From: Nemertoderma westbladi
Taxonomy: Eukaryota > Xenacoelomorpha > Nemertodermatida > Nemertodermatidae
DNA: 44,434 nucleotides
Direction of reading: 5' to 3'
Assembly (NCBI GenBank): GCA_032718475.1
Contig: JAUCBJ010005187.1
Coordinates: 1-44,434 of the forward strand
The notes beneath the pieces are model-generated. The model did not search any database. It was given only the letters and a program-made list of their open reading frames with translations, and was not told the DNA's origin. The translations under genes and the position numbers were made by a program. Of the stretch, positions 32,429 through 42,374 are shown piece after piece (position 1 is the first letter of the stretch; every line of letters starts with the position of its first letter).

Positions 32429-32668
32429 AGTATTTAAATTTGTTTTTTTAATTGTTTAATTCTACAGAAGAAGGGGCGAATGATTCTCTCGACAATAAAG
32501 ATTTCCGTCGAACACTAATGTCGGGTGACGTAATGTAGCCGAGATATGAGTTTATATGACTGCAATTAGTTTATATGACTATCATGAACAATATTCCGCC
32601 GGCATAATGGTAATGGTGTGGATTTGGAAATAGTAAAATTTGTTTTTTATTACATGCGAAGTAGGTTA

Positions 32669-33118
32669 GAGGCCGATATCCGGACACGCCTGGTAAAGGG
32701 CCGATATCCGGACACGCCTGGTAAAGGGCCGATATCCGGACACGCCTGGTAAAGGGCCGATATCCGGACACGCCTGGTAAAGGGACGATATCCGGACACG
32801 CCTGGTAAAGGGCCGATATCCGGACACGCCTGGTAAAGGGCCGATATCCGGACACGCCTGGTAAAGGGCCGATATCCGGACACGCCTGGTAAAGGGCCGA
32901 TATCCGGACACGCCTGGTGAAGGGCCGATATCCGGACACGCTTGGTAAAGGGCCGATATCCGGACACGCCTGGTAAAGGGCCGATATCCGGACACACCTG
33001 GTAAAAGGCCGATATCCGGACACGCCTGGTAAAGGGCCGATATCCGGACACGCCTGGTAAAGGGCCGATATCCGGACACGCCTGGTAAAGGGCCGATATC
33101 CGGACACGCCTGGTAAAG
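32669..33118. repeat. 28-bp minisatellite, about 16 copies
   Basis: The unit is GGGCCGATATCCGGACACGC followed by CTGGTAAA. Few variants occur (GGGACG, CGCTTGG, CACACCTGG, GTGAAGG). Three unit lengths make 28 codons, so long frames appear on the minus strand by construction. Confidence 0.95.
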
Positions 33119-33220
33119 GGGTAAAAAATACCTAGAAATTCTTAAATCTTAAAATATAATGTTAGAAGAAAATGTTTAAATCATGTTTTTCATTAATATA
33201 TTAAAAACTATTCATTTTAC

Positions 33221-35809
33221 TACTACTACTACTACTAGGTCGAGCGAACTCGGACAGTGGAAATGAGATCCTTCCAGGCTTCCCGATTCTCCATAGTTGT
33301 CGCAATTTCGTTTCTCCCAAGTTCAGTATCCCTTTCAAGTTGATCTATATATGTTATGGCAGGTCGTCCACGACTACGCTTTCCATGGGTTGGTTGCCAG
33401 AGAAGTAGATCTGGTATGACCTCGTCTTTACTTCGCCAGCAGTGCCCACTGAATCTTAATCTGCGTTCACGGAGGGTGGTTGATACAGGTGGTATTGTAC
33501 CATAAAGCTCGGCGTTTGTCATGTGTTGTCTCCAGCTGATGTTTAGGGCTGCCCTTAGTAGTCTTGTGTAGCAACCATCAATTCGTTGTTCAAGTGATTT
33601 AGTCAGTGTCCAGGTCTCACCCCCGTATAAAAATACACTTTCCACTGTGGCTCGAAAGAACTTAGTCTTCAGGTGCCTGGAGAGATCTGATTTCCAGATG
33701 GTATCCATTTTTGATAGAGCTACCCAAGCCTTTGCTTTCCTAACTTCTATGTCCTTTTTGCTACTCTCTATCCATGATCCAAGGTACTGGAAGTCATCGA
33801 CCTTCCTTAGTTGATTATTATCAATGGTTGTCAAGTTTCCATCAACATTAAAGGTCATGAATTCGGTCTTGGTAGCATTTATATGCAATCCGACCTCCTT
33901 AGCAGCCCTCTCCACTTTATTTAGTAGAAGCTGTGCATCTGCTAGCGTATTAGAGAGCAGGGCGATGTCATCCGCAAAGTCGGTGTCTGTGACTGTAGTT
34001 GCCGGATATCTACTACTTCTGCGTTCTTGAAGTGTGAATCCCAGATCTTCACCCTTTGTGGCCGTCCTCATTGCGTAATCCAGCACAATTACAAATAGTA
34101 ATGGTGCTAATGTGTCACCTTGCAGTACGCCAGCCAGGATTGAGAAAAACTCAGTTTCACCATCTGGTGAGAGTACCTGCGCTTCTGTGTCACAATATAA
34201 CAATCCAATGCCAGCAACAATTACTTCTGGTATTCCATAAGCTCTTAGGATTTCAAGCATTTTACCTCTATGGATGGAGTCGAATGCCTTCTTGAAGTCC
34301 ACAAAAGTCATGACTGCGGGGAGATTCTTTGACTTAATTCCTTCAATCAGTCTCCGTAGTGCAAGTATCTGAGCTATTGTTGATCTACTTGGTCGAAATC
34401 CGTTTTGGCTCTTACGCAGTAGTTTCTCTATGTGAGGCCTAATCCTATATAGAATCATTTTATTGTATATTTTGGCAGCTACCACAAGCAGACAGATCCC
34501 ACGATAGTTTGTTGGTATGCCGAGGTCTCCTTTCTTGGGGAGAGGCTTTAGTTGACCTTTAGTCCAAATTGGTGGTGGCTTTTCCCCTTTTAACATCCGG
34601 TTGCAAACATTCAATAATGGTCTGTTTAGCACTCCGGTTTTCCATACCTCCGCTGGGATTTCATCTAATCCACTCGCTTTATTATTGGACATGCTTTTAA
34701 TGCTTCTTTGGAGTTCGACAGGTGTGAAGTCCCCTGTTTCTATAGGTAGTGTCTCGAGATGACCTCGATGTTTGGTGGCTGCCCAAGCCAGTTGCTGAAG
34801 TGATTTTTCCACTTCCCAACACGTTCTTCAGGACTATCGGCTTTGAGGCGCCCCTTTGCACAACGTTTCCGACCAGATACCTCATTTACAGTTTGCCAGG
34901 TAAGTCTTGATTGTTGCTGTATGTGAGCAGTTGTAATTGCTTCAGTTTTATCCTGTATGTACTTTTCCTGGCTGATGTTATAGGCCAATTTAAGATCGTC
35001 CTTAGCTTTCTCAACCTTGTTGATGTTTTCGGTTGTTGGTTGTTCGGTTTTAACTTTGTAGGCTATCTTGAGATCTTCTCTCTTACAAGTAACCTCAGAG
35101 TTTTGCCATGGCACATACTGTTTTCGTTTAGGTTTCTGGGGGATATGCCTCTTAGCTGATTCCTTGTGGGCTGTTATTATATTCTGGTATATTGAATCGG
35201 TGGATTGGTCTTCATCCATTGACTGAAGTGCTTCAAAGCGGTTTTGAACTTCTACTGTATAAGCATCCTTTACAGCATTGTCAGTTCTGAGTTTCTCCCA
35301 GTCATAGTTGATTTGCTTGCTTGTCTCTTGTCTGATCTCTGCAGTCACAATTCTGTGGTCCGAACCAATTAGGTTGAACGAGCTGTATGCCTCGCAGTTG
35401 ATCATGCTATTTCTCCACTTTTTGTTTATAAGGATGTAATCCAGTTGTGCTTTGGTTCCATTAGGGTATTGAAAGGTCCATAGCTTCCCCTTACTCTTTT
35501 CGAATGTGTTGTTTGTTGGTATCAATTCACATTCTTCCATTAGGTCTAAAAGTAAGTACCCATATCTGTTAGAACTGGTGTTATAGGTGTACCCCTTGAT
35601 GTCTTCTGGGCCAATTTGCGCATTTAGGTCACCAGCAATGACTTTAACATTGTGTTTCGGGATGTCCTTAATAAGTCCAGTCAGTTCTTCATAAAACTTG
35701 ACTGCTTGTTCTGGCACTGATGCATTGGTTGGACTGTAGCAACATATAACTGTTGTCTTGGAATTCCCATCAAATGTTGCGATCATAACCCTGGAATCTA
35801 TAGATTCGA
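33221..35809 (-). pseudogene. 5'-truncated LINE, copy B, in the intron after the third DEF8-like exon
   Basis: This minus-strand element is nearly identical to copy A but about 300 nt longer at the 5' end. It starts inside the endonuclease (SRVMIATFDGN, VIAGDLNAQIG, LDYILI, GSDHRIV) and carries the full reverse transcriptase with an intact FVDFKKAFDS and DTDFADDIALLSN. A net loss of about 19 nt near 34755 shifts the frame between the linker and the RT. A shorter in-frame deletion lies after the endonuclease (near 35335). The 3' end is the stop codon extended into (TAG)6. GTAAAATG occurs at both borders on the minus strand (35817-35810 and 33220-33213), a probable 8-bp target duplication. It is in sense orientation to the host gene. 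Confidence 0.92.
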
Positions 35810-35864
35810 CATTTTACAAATATGTAAACAAACTACAATAAATAATCACCAGCCCTAACTTTAC

Positions 35865-36006
35865 CTGTATAGTCGCAAAGACGAGCTTCTTTTAGGTTGC
35901 CACTAGCAACCATTGCTATGGGAACGCGACATTCGGAACAACGGAAACTCTGGGCAACCAAACCCTTCGTTGGACGAATTAACATACAAATGTGTTTCTT
36001 ATGAAC
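35865..36006 (-). CDS. DEF8: DEF8-like gene, third visible exon
   Basis: The exon runs from acceptor GATGTTTTCTTAG to donor CAG|GTAAAG, 142 nt, starting in phase 0 and leaving one base of a Gly codon. It encodes VHKKHICMLIRPTKGLVAQS, then FRCSECRVPIAM, and ends ARLCDYT(G). Mammalian DEF8 has a Cys-x2-Cys pair and an Arg-Gln-Cys-Asp-Tyr-Thr-Gly stretch at the equivalent place, at the start of the cysteine-rich Rubicon-homology region. It follows the second exon after a compact 155-bp intron. The intron below it is occupied by LINE copy B. The following exon, which would begin in phase 1, was not found in the window. An upstream alternative acceptor (CTGACAG near 36030) would put a stop in frame and is rejected. 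Confidence 0.75.
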
Positions 36007-36161
36007 CTAAGAAAACATCGGGTTTAATTCCTGTCAGTAAAGTAAATAAAAATCAAATGAAATGTTATAAACCCAATGTAAATGTAGAGATTACAAAAAA
36101 CATCGAAAATGTGTGAATAATATATCATTATTATTATGACAATAAATATATATCAAGATAC

Positions 36162-36245
36162 CTGATTAGCTGCACACGTCCTTGTAACCTTGTTGGAACA
36201 GCGAATGTGACAGTTGAAACGGCATTTACTACATTTATACCAAAC
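36162..36245 (-). CDS. DEF8: DEF8-like gene, second visible exon (second half of the C1 zinc finger)
   Basis: The exon lies between acceptor TTTCCTATAG and donor CAG|GTATCT: 84 nt, 28 codons, phase 0 at both ends. It encodes VWYKCSKCRFNCHIRC and then SNKVTRTCAANQ. Cys-x2-Cys and Cys-His-x2-Cys are the remaining zinc ligands of a C1-type finger whose first half lies in the exon at 41823-42107. The joined sequence keeps the DEF8 order (two Cys, ..I.G..Q, WY.C..C...CH..C). It is too short and too multiply spliced to appear as an ORF. The gypsy relic fills the intron between it and the first exon. Confidence 0.78.
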
Positions 36246-36252
36246 CTATAGG

Positions 36253-36887
36253 AAAGAGTTAGGTACAATATTATCAAGCATTATTATAATAAACCCACAA
36301 GTATAAGTATTACAACGGCGTATTACAGCAATAGATAATGGCCCTGGCGGCAGAAAACGATAAACATTGATTTTCACTAGCAGAGTATAATAATAAGTAA
36401 AGAAGGAACGATGACCTTAAAGTCAAAATGTATTCCATATTAATCAGAAGTATCAAATAATAGGTTAAAGAAACTACATCGTGTTGTACTGAACTCAGTG
36501 GGTTAAATAATACTACCATTACAGAAAGAAGTATTGTAAAAAAGTATAAGTTTTATTCGGCCGTTAGACCAACCAGGGATTCCGCACAAAGTTATTTCCA
36601 GTGCGGTCCCCCCAGAACTTTACTCCCCAGAGGAAACACCAGTACGCATTTAGCTACCATTTAAGGATGCAAGACAGATGCGCCCTGGCTGGTCCCTTTA
36701 AAGCATTTGTGTCGAAACGAAAACTTAGTTTATCTATATATGTAAGTAATTATTCATCAGACTGATTGGTTAGTCTAATGGTTTTAGTTGTGTTGTTCAG
36801 CTGGTGATTTAGAGAGTGCCATTTGATTTAAGTACCAGTGTTGGGGGCGGAGAAAGTATCTTGTTTATTGAATTAATAAATAGATAA
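36253..36887. other. Intron of the DEF8-like gene including the undefined start of the gypsy LTR
   Basis: The 5' LTR of the gypsy element must begin somewhere in this stretch, but no TG start with a matching duplication is evident. AATAAATAG near 36875 may be its polyadenylation signal. A weak tRNA-like stretch near 36770 is not convincing. Confidence 0.5.
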
Positions 36888-36952
36888 TTATGTAAACTGA
36901 ATTAGTTGTTAATTTGCCTGGTAGAACATTGGCGACGAGAATGTCGAGTCCA
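36888..36952 (+). mobile_element. 3' end of the gypsy 5' LTR plus likely primer-binding site
   Basis: TAATTATGTAAACTGAATTA followed by GTTGTTAATTTGCCTGGTAGAACA-type sequence recurs at 41755-41799 with two or three changes, which defines the LTR end. ATTGGCGACGAGAATG comes next; such TTGGCGACGAG sequence follows the 5' LTR in many invertebrate Ty3/gypsy elements. Confidence 0.75.
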
Positions 36953-37039
36953 AAAATATATTTAAATAATATTTGTTAATTAATTTTGTTACTGTATAAT
37001 AATATTTTATTACTATAATAATTTATTATGCCCTGAAAT

Positions 37040-38100
37040 ATTATCTATTGATTATTTGCGGGAAATTTGCCAACAACACAAACTGCTTTATACTGGCAAA
37101 ACTAAACCGGAGATTATTGATGTCATTCAACAATTTATGGTCGAGCATGGTTTATGTCTTAGGGCTCGATGTCTTGTTGGGTCTTGTTCAAGCCTCACAT
37201 GTTTCGGATGTCCCGATCGCGCCATCTCCGATTTTACCTCTAAATCTAAATCAGCCAGCAGCTTTTGATATGCATGAGTCTGGTAGTGATCGTCGCTGGG
37301 AGGCGTACCGAAGGGATTTTCAGACATACATACATACATACATACATACATACATACATACATACCTTCAGGCATTAGGTTCATCAATTATTGACGCGCA
37401 GAAGAGGGCTCTGTTTTTGCATTCTGCAGGTCAAGATCTGGCAAGATCGGTGGAAACCATGGTCATTTCTGAGCAAGCTGGTGAATAAAGCTATGATGCT
37501 TTTTTGATACGCCACATTGGACTACAATTTAGACCCATTGATTCTAAATTGTTTGAAATATATCGGCTGGGAGAAATGTCACAAGAGCAAGCAGAGTCCA
37601 GTCCATTAATGATTACGTAATGCGACTCAGGAAACAAGCAAAATATTGCAAGCTAACATGCAGCAATTGTTCTGCATCAATGCAATTGCTCCGCCACACA
37701 ACGATACCTTATTACGTACACGTGTATTTGAAAGAGGTCTTAATAAGCTAGATACCGTTTTGTCCTTGGCTAGAGCCATGGAAGTAGCCAAACGGCAATC
37801 CGATGCAATGAATGGGACTTCACCATCGGATGTGAATACGAGCAAGCATTTTGACAACAAAAGAACACCATCATTAGCTAAAGATAGACCAGCAGGGCAA
37901 CATGAGCAGCCAATAAAATGTAAATTTTGTGGTGGTTTCTATCGGCTAAGTCGAGAGGTTTGTCCCGGATTTGGCATTGTGGATTTTGCAAAGGGGGGAA
38001 TCATTTCGCACGATGCTGCCCAGCAAGATTCAACAACTTCGCCCCTAGAAACTCCACTTGGGTTCCACGAGGGGGGCTTTTCAGTCGCAGCCGTCCACTA
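37040..38100 (+). pseudogene. Ty3/gypsy gag relic
   Basis: In one frame LREICQQHKLLYTGKTKPEI-like sequence forms a SAP-like N-terminal helix-loop. In another, SDRRWEAYRRDFQTYI then DAQKRALFLHSAGQDLAR gives the capsid start, interrupted by an in-frame (CATA)n microsatellite at 37319-37364. Further frames carry FEIYRLGEMSQEQAES and LLRTRVFERGLNKLDTVLSL. The zinc knuckle begins KCKFCGGFY and continues one frame over as HCGFCKGGNHFARCC, so a frameshift lies inside it. The stop at 37486-37488 and several shifts make it clearly dead. Gag normally packages the element RNA in cytoplasmic particles. Confidence 0.82.
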
Positions 38101-38149
38101 ACATGATTGGTCACGAGAACGTTGTTGTGGGAGAAGATTTTGCAAACGC

Positions 38150-38334
38150 ACTGATTGTACATATTCATTCCTTGTAAAAGGGAGGTCGCAAATTTTTGGT
38201 ACCTTAGTAATTGAAGGAACACCTAGAAAATTGCTGTTAGATTCAGGGGCATCTAGGAACATAATTCCGCTTTCATATTTACCTGGTCGATATCAGTTGT
38301 CAAAAACAGCAGCATTTGTGTGTATTTGGTAAAT
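38150..38334 (+). pseudogene. Ty3/gypsy aspartic protease relic
   Basis: The frame reads FGTLVIEGTPRKLLLDSGAS, then RNIIPLSYLPGRY, and stops at TAA 38332-38334. LLDSGAS with the following NIIP strand is the catalytic core of a retroviral-type aspartic protease, which would cut the Gag-Pol polyprotein. The C-terminal half continues in another frame (VIPLGTANLSV, then GSPILGLQL, matching the usual ILG.D/L end). Confidence 0.8.
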
Positions 38335-39040
38335 CAGCTGTAATCCCACTTGGGACGGCAAATTTGTCAGTTTGTTTTCCGGGACATGAGGAAGTTTATC
38401 GTGAATTGATTATAGTTCAAGACAATATTGGTTCTCCAATCCTTGGACTTCAGTTATGTGTAGAATTTAACTTTATTTCTCAGAATCCAGATACAGTTCA
38501 TGCAGTAGAACCGATAACCAAAACACCCTGGAATAATGTAATTGACTTGGTCAAAGCATATTCTGATATTTTTTCACCCAAAATAGGGAAAGTGAAAGGG
38601 TTTCAAGCTCACATTTACCTAAAACATGACGCGAAGCCAGTGTATAGGAAAGCGAGACATGTGCCCTTAGTGCTACAGTCGAAGGTTAAGGACACATTGG
38701 AAGACATGGTAAAACGGGGTACACTTAAGCCAGTGGCCACATCAGACTGGGCATCACCAATGGTTACAGTTGCTAAGCAAGGTAGTGAGGTAAGACTTTG
38801 TGCAGACTACAAAGGCACGGTTGATGGACAAATTGACACAGAAGCATATCCCCTTCCACTATTTGATAATATATTCACAAAATTGGCAAATAAAAAATTA
38901 TTCACGAAATTGGATATGCGGACTTGTTACAAACAATTTGAACTAGATGTGACCTCCAAGGAAATTCTTACAGTTAACACAACAAAAGGTATCATGTAAT
39001 ACCAACGATTACCCTACGGAATATACTCAGCCTCTGGCAT
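38335..39040 (+). pseudogene. Ty3/gypsy reverse transcriptase, N-terminal half
   Basis: One frame to TAA at 38997-38999 reads YSDIFSPKIGKVKGF, HIYLKHDAKPVYRKARHVPL, GTLKPVATSDWASPMVTVAK, LCADYKGTVD, YPLPLFDNIF, LFTKLDMRTCYKQFEL. This is the standard gypsy RT start: PV..K.R.VP, SDWASP, D(Y/F)...., YPLP, and the catalytic motif-A Asp in KLDM. Translation resumes after the stop with YQRLPYGIYSASGI and breaks at about 39040, where the LINE fragment begins. The YxDD box, connection and first part of RNase H are missing. The element is on the strand opposite to the host gene. Confidence 0.9.
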
Positions 39041-39044
39041 AGTT

Positions 39045-40497
39045 TAAAGAGACTACTAGGATCGGCATGCTGCATTGCAGCTGCATTTTTAAGAATGCTG
39101 TGCCGGCTTGTCGACAAAATTGCGACACCACAACTCCCTATCACCCATGACATTTTATACATCATCCGCATCTTCAAGGCCAGTGTCCTTTAAGATGCAT
39201 CTCAAGAATGTCATGGACTGTCCACCATGCTTATTCACTCCATGAGGCTGCCAAAGTACAAGATTATGCACTGGCTGGTCCTCACGGCAAAAGCAATGTC
39301 CTGCAAAGCGGAGGTGACTTTGTTCTAGTGTCAAGCTTGGGGGAACCAATGTTATATAGTGTCTGGTTGGAGATGTGTGCATTGCACTTGACCCAATGAA
39401 CTCGGCGTAGCATTCTTATGAATGTGCCATCCAGAGATTCGGTGTCCTCAGCAGTTAGAGCCCAGCATGGATTCCCATAGAGGAGTACTGGAACTACTGC
39501 TGCTCTAAATAATCGGACCTTAAGTTTCCGATTAATTCTCGTTGACTTCTAAATCCTGGAAAGCCTATTCAAGGCTGCCCATGCCTTTCCCTTACGTATT
39601 CGAAGGTCATCACCTGACTTCCGGATCCATGATCCCAGGTAACTGAAGTCGTCCACATGCTCAAGCATACCATCCTTTGAGCTTATGCTCATCCGATCAG
39701 AGACTTGCTGAGGACTTTCAAAGTTAACTGTCAAAATTTTGGTCTTTCTGGAGTTAATATAAAGACCAACACTAGAAGTAGCATGTTCTAATGAGCTGAG
39801 GAGCCGTTGGGCTCCCTCTAGTGATTCTGAGAGTACTCCTAGGTCATCAGCAAAGTCTAGATCAGTTAGGTACTTGGCAGGATTTCCTCGACTTCTGGAG
39901 CCAGTAGGTGGATTTATCATCACCCCATCATCATTATGATGATCTAAGGACATGCATAGAACATAGTCAACCACAATAATGAACAAGAATGGTGCAAGTG
40001 TGTCTCCTTGGAGGACGCCCCATAACACTTCAAATGGTTCTGTGTCACCGTCAACAGTAGACACAAATGTTGTCGAACCACCGTATACTGATCTGATTGC
40101 TGCAATAATTTCATCAGGAATCCCATATAATAAAAGTATGCTGAACATACGTGAGCGAGAGATTGAATCAAAGGCCTTGAAGAAGTCAACAAAGATAACA
40201 GCCAGATGCCTGTCTTTCTTTTTGATAACTCTTCAATTATCCTTCTAAGTGCCAAAATGGGCTCCATGGTCCCACGACCTTTACGGAACCCATTCTGATT
40301 TCCACGGAGCAGTCTCTCAATGGGATCTCTGATGCGATTTAATAGAATTCTATTGTATAGCTTTGCAGCAATCGAGATCAATGAGATTCCCCGAAAAGAA
40401 CCATAGAGTGTTAGGTTACCCTTCTTGCAACAAAGGTCTAGGGGCAGTTCTCTCACATAGAGTAGTCTACAAAGAATATCCAATCGATTATGGTTCA
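39045..40497 (-). pseudogene. LINE fragment, diverged relative of copies A and B, inserted in the gypsy relic
   Basis: Reading leftward from 40497: LYGSFRGISLISIAAKLYNR and QNGFRKGRGTMEPILALRRI. After a frameshift come AVIFVDFFKAFDSISRSRMF, WGVLQGDTLAPFLFIIVVDY, LTDLDFADDLGVLSESLE and VDDFSYLGSWIRKSGDD. After a stop at 39549 come LFRAAVVPVLLYG and SHLRFAGHCFCREDQPVHNL. The motif order matches copies A and B, but the sequence differs widely and carries several shifts. The 3' border near 39050 ends in CCTAGTAGT, echoing the (TAG)n tails of A and B. It is 5'-truncated within the RT. Borders with gypsy sequence are estimates, because gypsy RT and RNase H sequence is missing on both sides. Confidence 0.85.
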
Positions 40498-40899
40498 TAG
40501 ACATTAACCGAAGCAGAGTACAATTACTCAAACATAGACAGAGAAGCATTGGGTATCATGAATTGGAAAATTATAATCCTATTTGTGGGGTCAACGTTTC
40601 GAGCTAGTGACTGACCAGTGGCCACAAACCTCTACTGACCATTTTTGGTAGCAAAAAGGGTCTCCCAGAACTCGTGTCTCAACGTCTTATGCAATACGCT
40701 TATCTGCATTTAACTACACAGTTGAATATCGCAAGAGTTCACTTCATGGTAACGCCGATGCCTTAAGTCGGGCTCCAACACAGTCTGAAACTTCAAAGTG
40801 GGAGACAATAAATATGGTGATAGATGAAGTAGGTCCAATTAATATTGATGAAATTAAAACAGAAACATACAAAGATGAGGACCTACGCTCTGTTATTGA
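40498..40899 (+). pseudogene. Ty3/gypsy RNase H, C-terminal part, and linker
   Basis: After the LINE the gypsy frame resumes with TLTEAEYNYSNIDREALGIM. It then reads, with frame changes, SGHKPLLTIFGSKKGSP and NYTVEYRKSSLHGNADALSR. These are the familiar gypsy RNase H pieces (E..Y...ERE.L, DHKPL, Y..GK..ADALSR). The first aspartate-bearing strand is lost with the upstream deletion, and GHKPL replaces DHKPL. The linker to integrase follows (MVIDEVGPINIDEIK, DEDLRSVIDMI) and is cut by the SINE-like insert. Confidence 0.85.
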
Positions 40900-41103
40900 T
40901 ATGATAAGACAAGCAAGCAAAGCAAAGCAACAAGCAAACAGTCGGCTGAAGCCGGAGGCGACCCGAAGGCTCCTCTTTCGATGGCTGCTACCCTAGGGTA
41001 GGGGTGGGCGCTACTCCTATCCCAAGATTTGCTCCCAGTTATTTAACTGGTACTCATTTTATCGACCCATCGACGATACTCATTTTTATTTTATGATAAG
41101 ACA
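40900..41103. mobile_element. 180-bp SINE-like insertion with 12-bp target duplications
   Basis: TATGATAAGACA occurs at 40900-40911 and 41092-41103, and gypsy Pol sequence continues on both sides. This shows a clean insertion of 40912-41091. The insert starts AGCAAGCAAAGCAAAGCAAC, has a GC-rich middle with CCCTAGGGTAGGGGTGGG, the hairpin CCAGTTATTTAACTGG, and an AT-rich end (TACTCATTTTTATTT). Duplication length and size fit a LINE-mobilised SINE. No clear A/B boxes were seen. Confidence 0.85.
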
Positions 41104-41754
41104 GTATGTTGATATTCAACCTTCGGGGATGTTGAAACCATTATGGCAGAAGAAATTCACATTCTCTGTTGAAGATAATGTTTTATTTATGGGTATCGTA
41201 GCCGGGTAGTTTTGCCAAAGTCACTTAGTAGAAGGTATTTAGATTAATTACATCGCTAAGAAGAAATCCTTGGCTCGGTTACACATTTGATGGCCGGGTT
41301 TAGACACCCAACTTGAACAATTGTCTTCAAACTGTGAAACTTGTCAGTCCAACATGAGCTCCAGGCCGCAGCAATTTTGTGACTGGCAACGTTTGGGAGC
41401 GGGTACATGTGGATTATTTCTCGTCCAATGGTCAGGACCACTTATTTCTAGTAGATTATGGGAGCAAGTGGATCGAAGTAGAGACGATCTAAGGCAACTT
41501 TAATGAAATTATTCGAATGGATTTAGTAGATTTGGTTTCCATTTACGGTTACATTCTGATGGCGGGATACAATTTACAAACAAATAATTCAAAGACAAAC
41601 TTGCGGAATGGGGTATCGAATACACAGTAAGTCCCGCTTATCACCCCCAATCCAATGGATTAGCAGAGAGGGCCGTCCGGACAGTCAAAGAATCAATATT
41701 AAAAAACGGTGTTACAAAATTAAGAGAGATATTGTTCCGGTACTGCGCGACTCA
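41104..41754 (+). pseudogene. Ty3/gypsy integrase relic, C-terminally cut
   Basis: Frames in order: IQPSGMLKPLWQKKFTFSVE; the zinc-binding end LARLHIWWPG-like then NCETCQSNM (the Cys-x2-Cys of the H2C2 finger); RVHVDYFSSNGQDHLFLVDY with the first catalytic Asp and SKWIEVE; HSDGGIQFT with the second Asp; [20 protein letters not shown] then [11 protein letters not shown] with the catalytic Glu. Stops and shifts separate the pieces. The frame ends at RYCATHN, where 45 bp of LTR end are joined directly, so the rest of integrase and most of the 3' LTR are deleted. Its right end lies 23 bp from the 5' splice site of the host exon. Confidence 0.88.
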
Positions 41755-41799
41755 TAATTATGTAAACTGTATTAGTTGTTAATTTGCCCGGTAGAACAC
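41755..41799 (+). mobile_element. Last 45 bp of the gypsy 3' LTR
   Basis: This matches 36888-36931 (TTATGTAAACTGTATTAGTT, then TTGCCCGGTAGAACA). It marks the right border of the relic. Confidence 0.75.
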
Positions 41800-41822
41800 A
41801 AACATATAGCCTATACACCCAC

Positions 41823-42107
41823 CTGCATGAACCCGAGAATGATACCCCCACAACAGTCACAGTAGTGTCTGGCAGTGATCGAGTCGGTTTTGGCGAAGGA
41901 GTGACCCAGTACCGCAGTGGCGCTCTCCCCGGCAACTAGGGCCGTCTCTACTGGGGAGATAACGTCGCACAGTTTCAACCGGAGTTCAACCAACCGCTGC
42001 ACCATAATGTTCCGCTTCTCCTTGGCCGTGGTGCCGCCCGATATGGCTGTCTTCAGACCCCGGATAGCAGCCCGTAACTCCTCAACGTCGCTCTCGTTAC
42101 AATGGAA
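41823..42107 (-). CDS. DEF8: DEF8-like gene, first visible exon (helical segment and first half of the C1 zinc finger)
   Basis: The exon runs from acceptor CTCTGTTTTACAG (ending at 42108) to donor ATGCAG|GTGGGT: 285 nt, 95 codons, phase 0 at both ends. It reads FHCNESDVEELRAAIRGLKT, KRNIMVQRLVELRLKLCDV, then ATAVLGHSFAKTDSITARHY, CDCCGGIILGFMQ. Mammalian DEF8 has the same succession: a DV..LR.AI helix, a V.RL..LRLKLQEL helix, L.H.F, then C..C..IIWG.IQ before WY.C..C in the next exon. DEF8 and its relatives (PLEKHM1, Rubicon) act at late endosomes and lysosomes, and DEF8 is reported to aid lysosome positioning. The acidic insert before VLGHSF is longer than in mammals. Codon use is GC-richer than the flanks. 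The 5' exons lie beyond the right edge. Confidence 0.8.
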
Positions 42108-42109
42108 CT

Positions 42110-42374
42110 GTAAAACAGAGTAAAATCACTCCACATAGAATCAATCCCTGAGAAAAATCGAAGCAAATAACAACTGATTGCGAGTACCGGTATGAATAAA
42201 CTAAAACCTGTGATAGTCGTTCTCGATTAGTCTTTTGGTAAGGTAGGACCCGCCTTCGTAACCTATTCCTTTAATTTAATTGATAATTAACAAGGTTAAC
42301 TCGTCGATATGGAATTTCTGGGAATATCAACCTTCCAGCGGCAAATTTCAAAGAGGAAACCCAAAATTAAAACA
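42110..42374. other. Intron of the DEF8-like gene, unique part
   Basis: About 265 bp between the exon acceptor and the 33-bp array. No features beyond the acceptor tract. Confidence 0.6.

Noticed and set aside
32470-32545. Plus-strand terminal exon after TTTAATTCTACAG (EEGANDSLDNKDF, then stop)
   Set aside because: The acceptor-like site and short frame look plausible, but there is no upstream exon, no homology and only about 23 codons.
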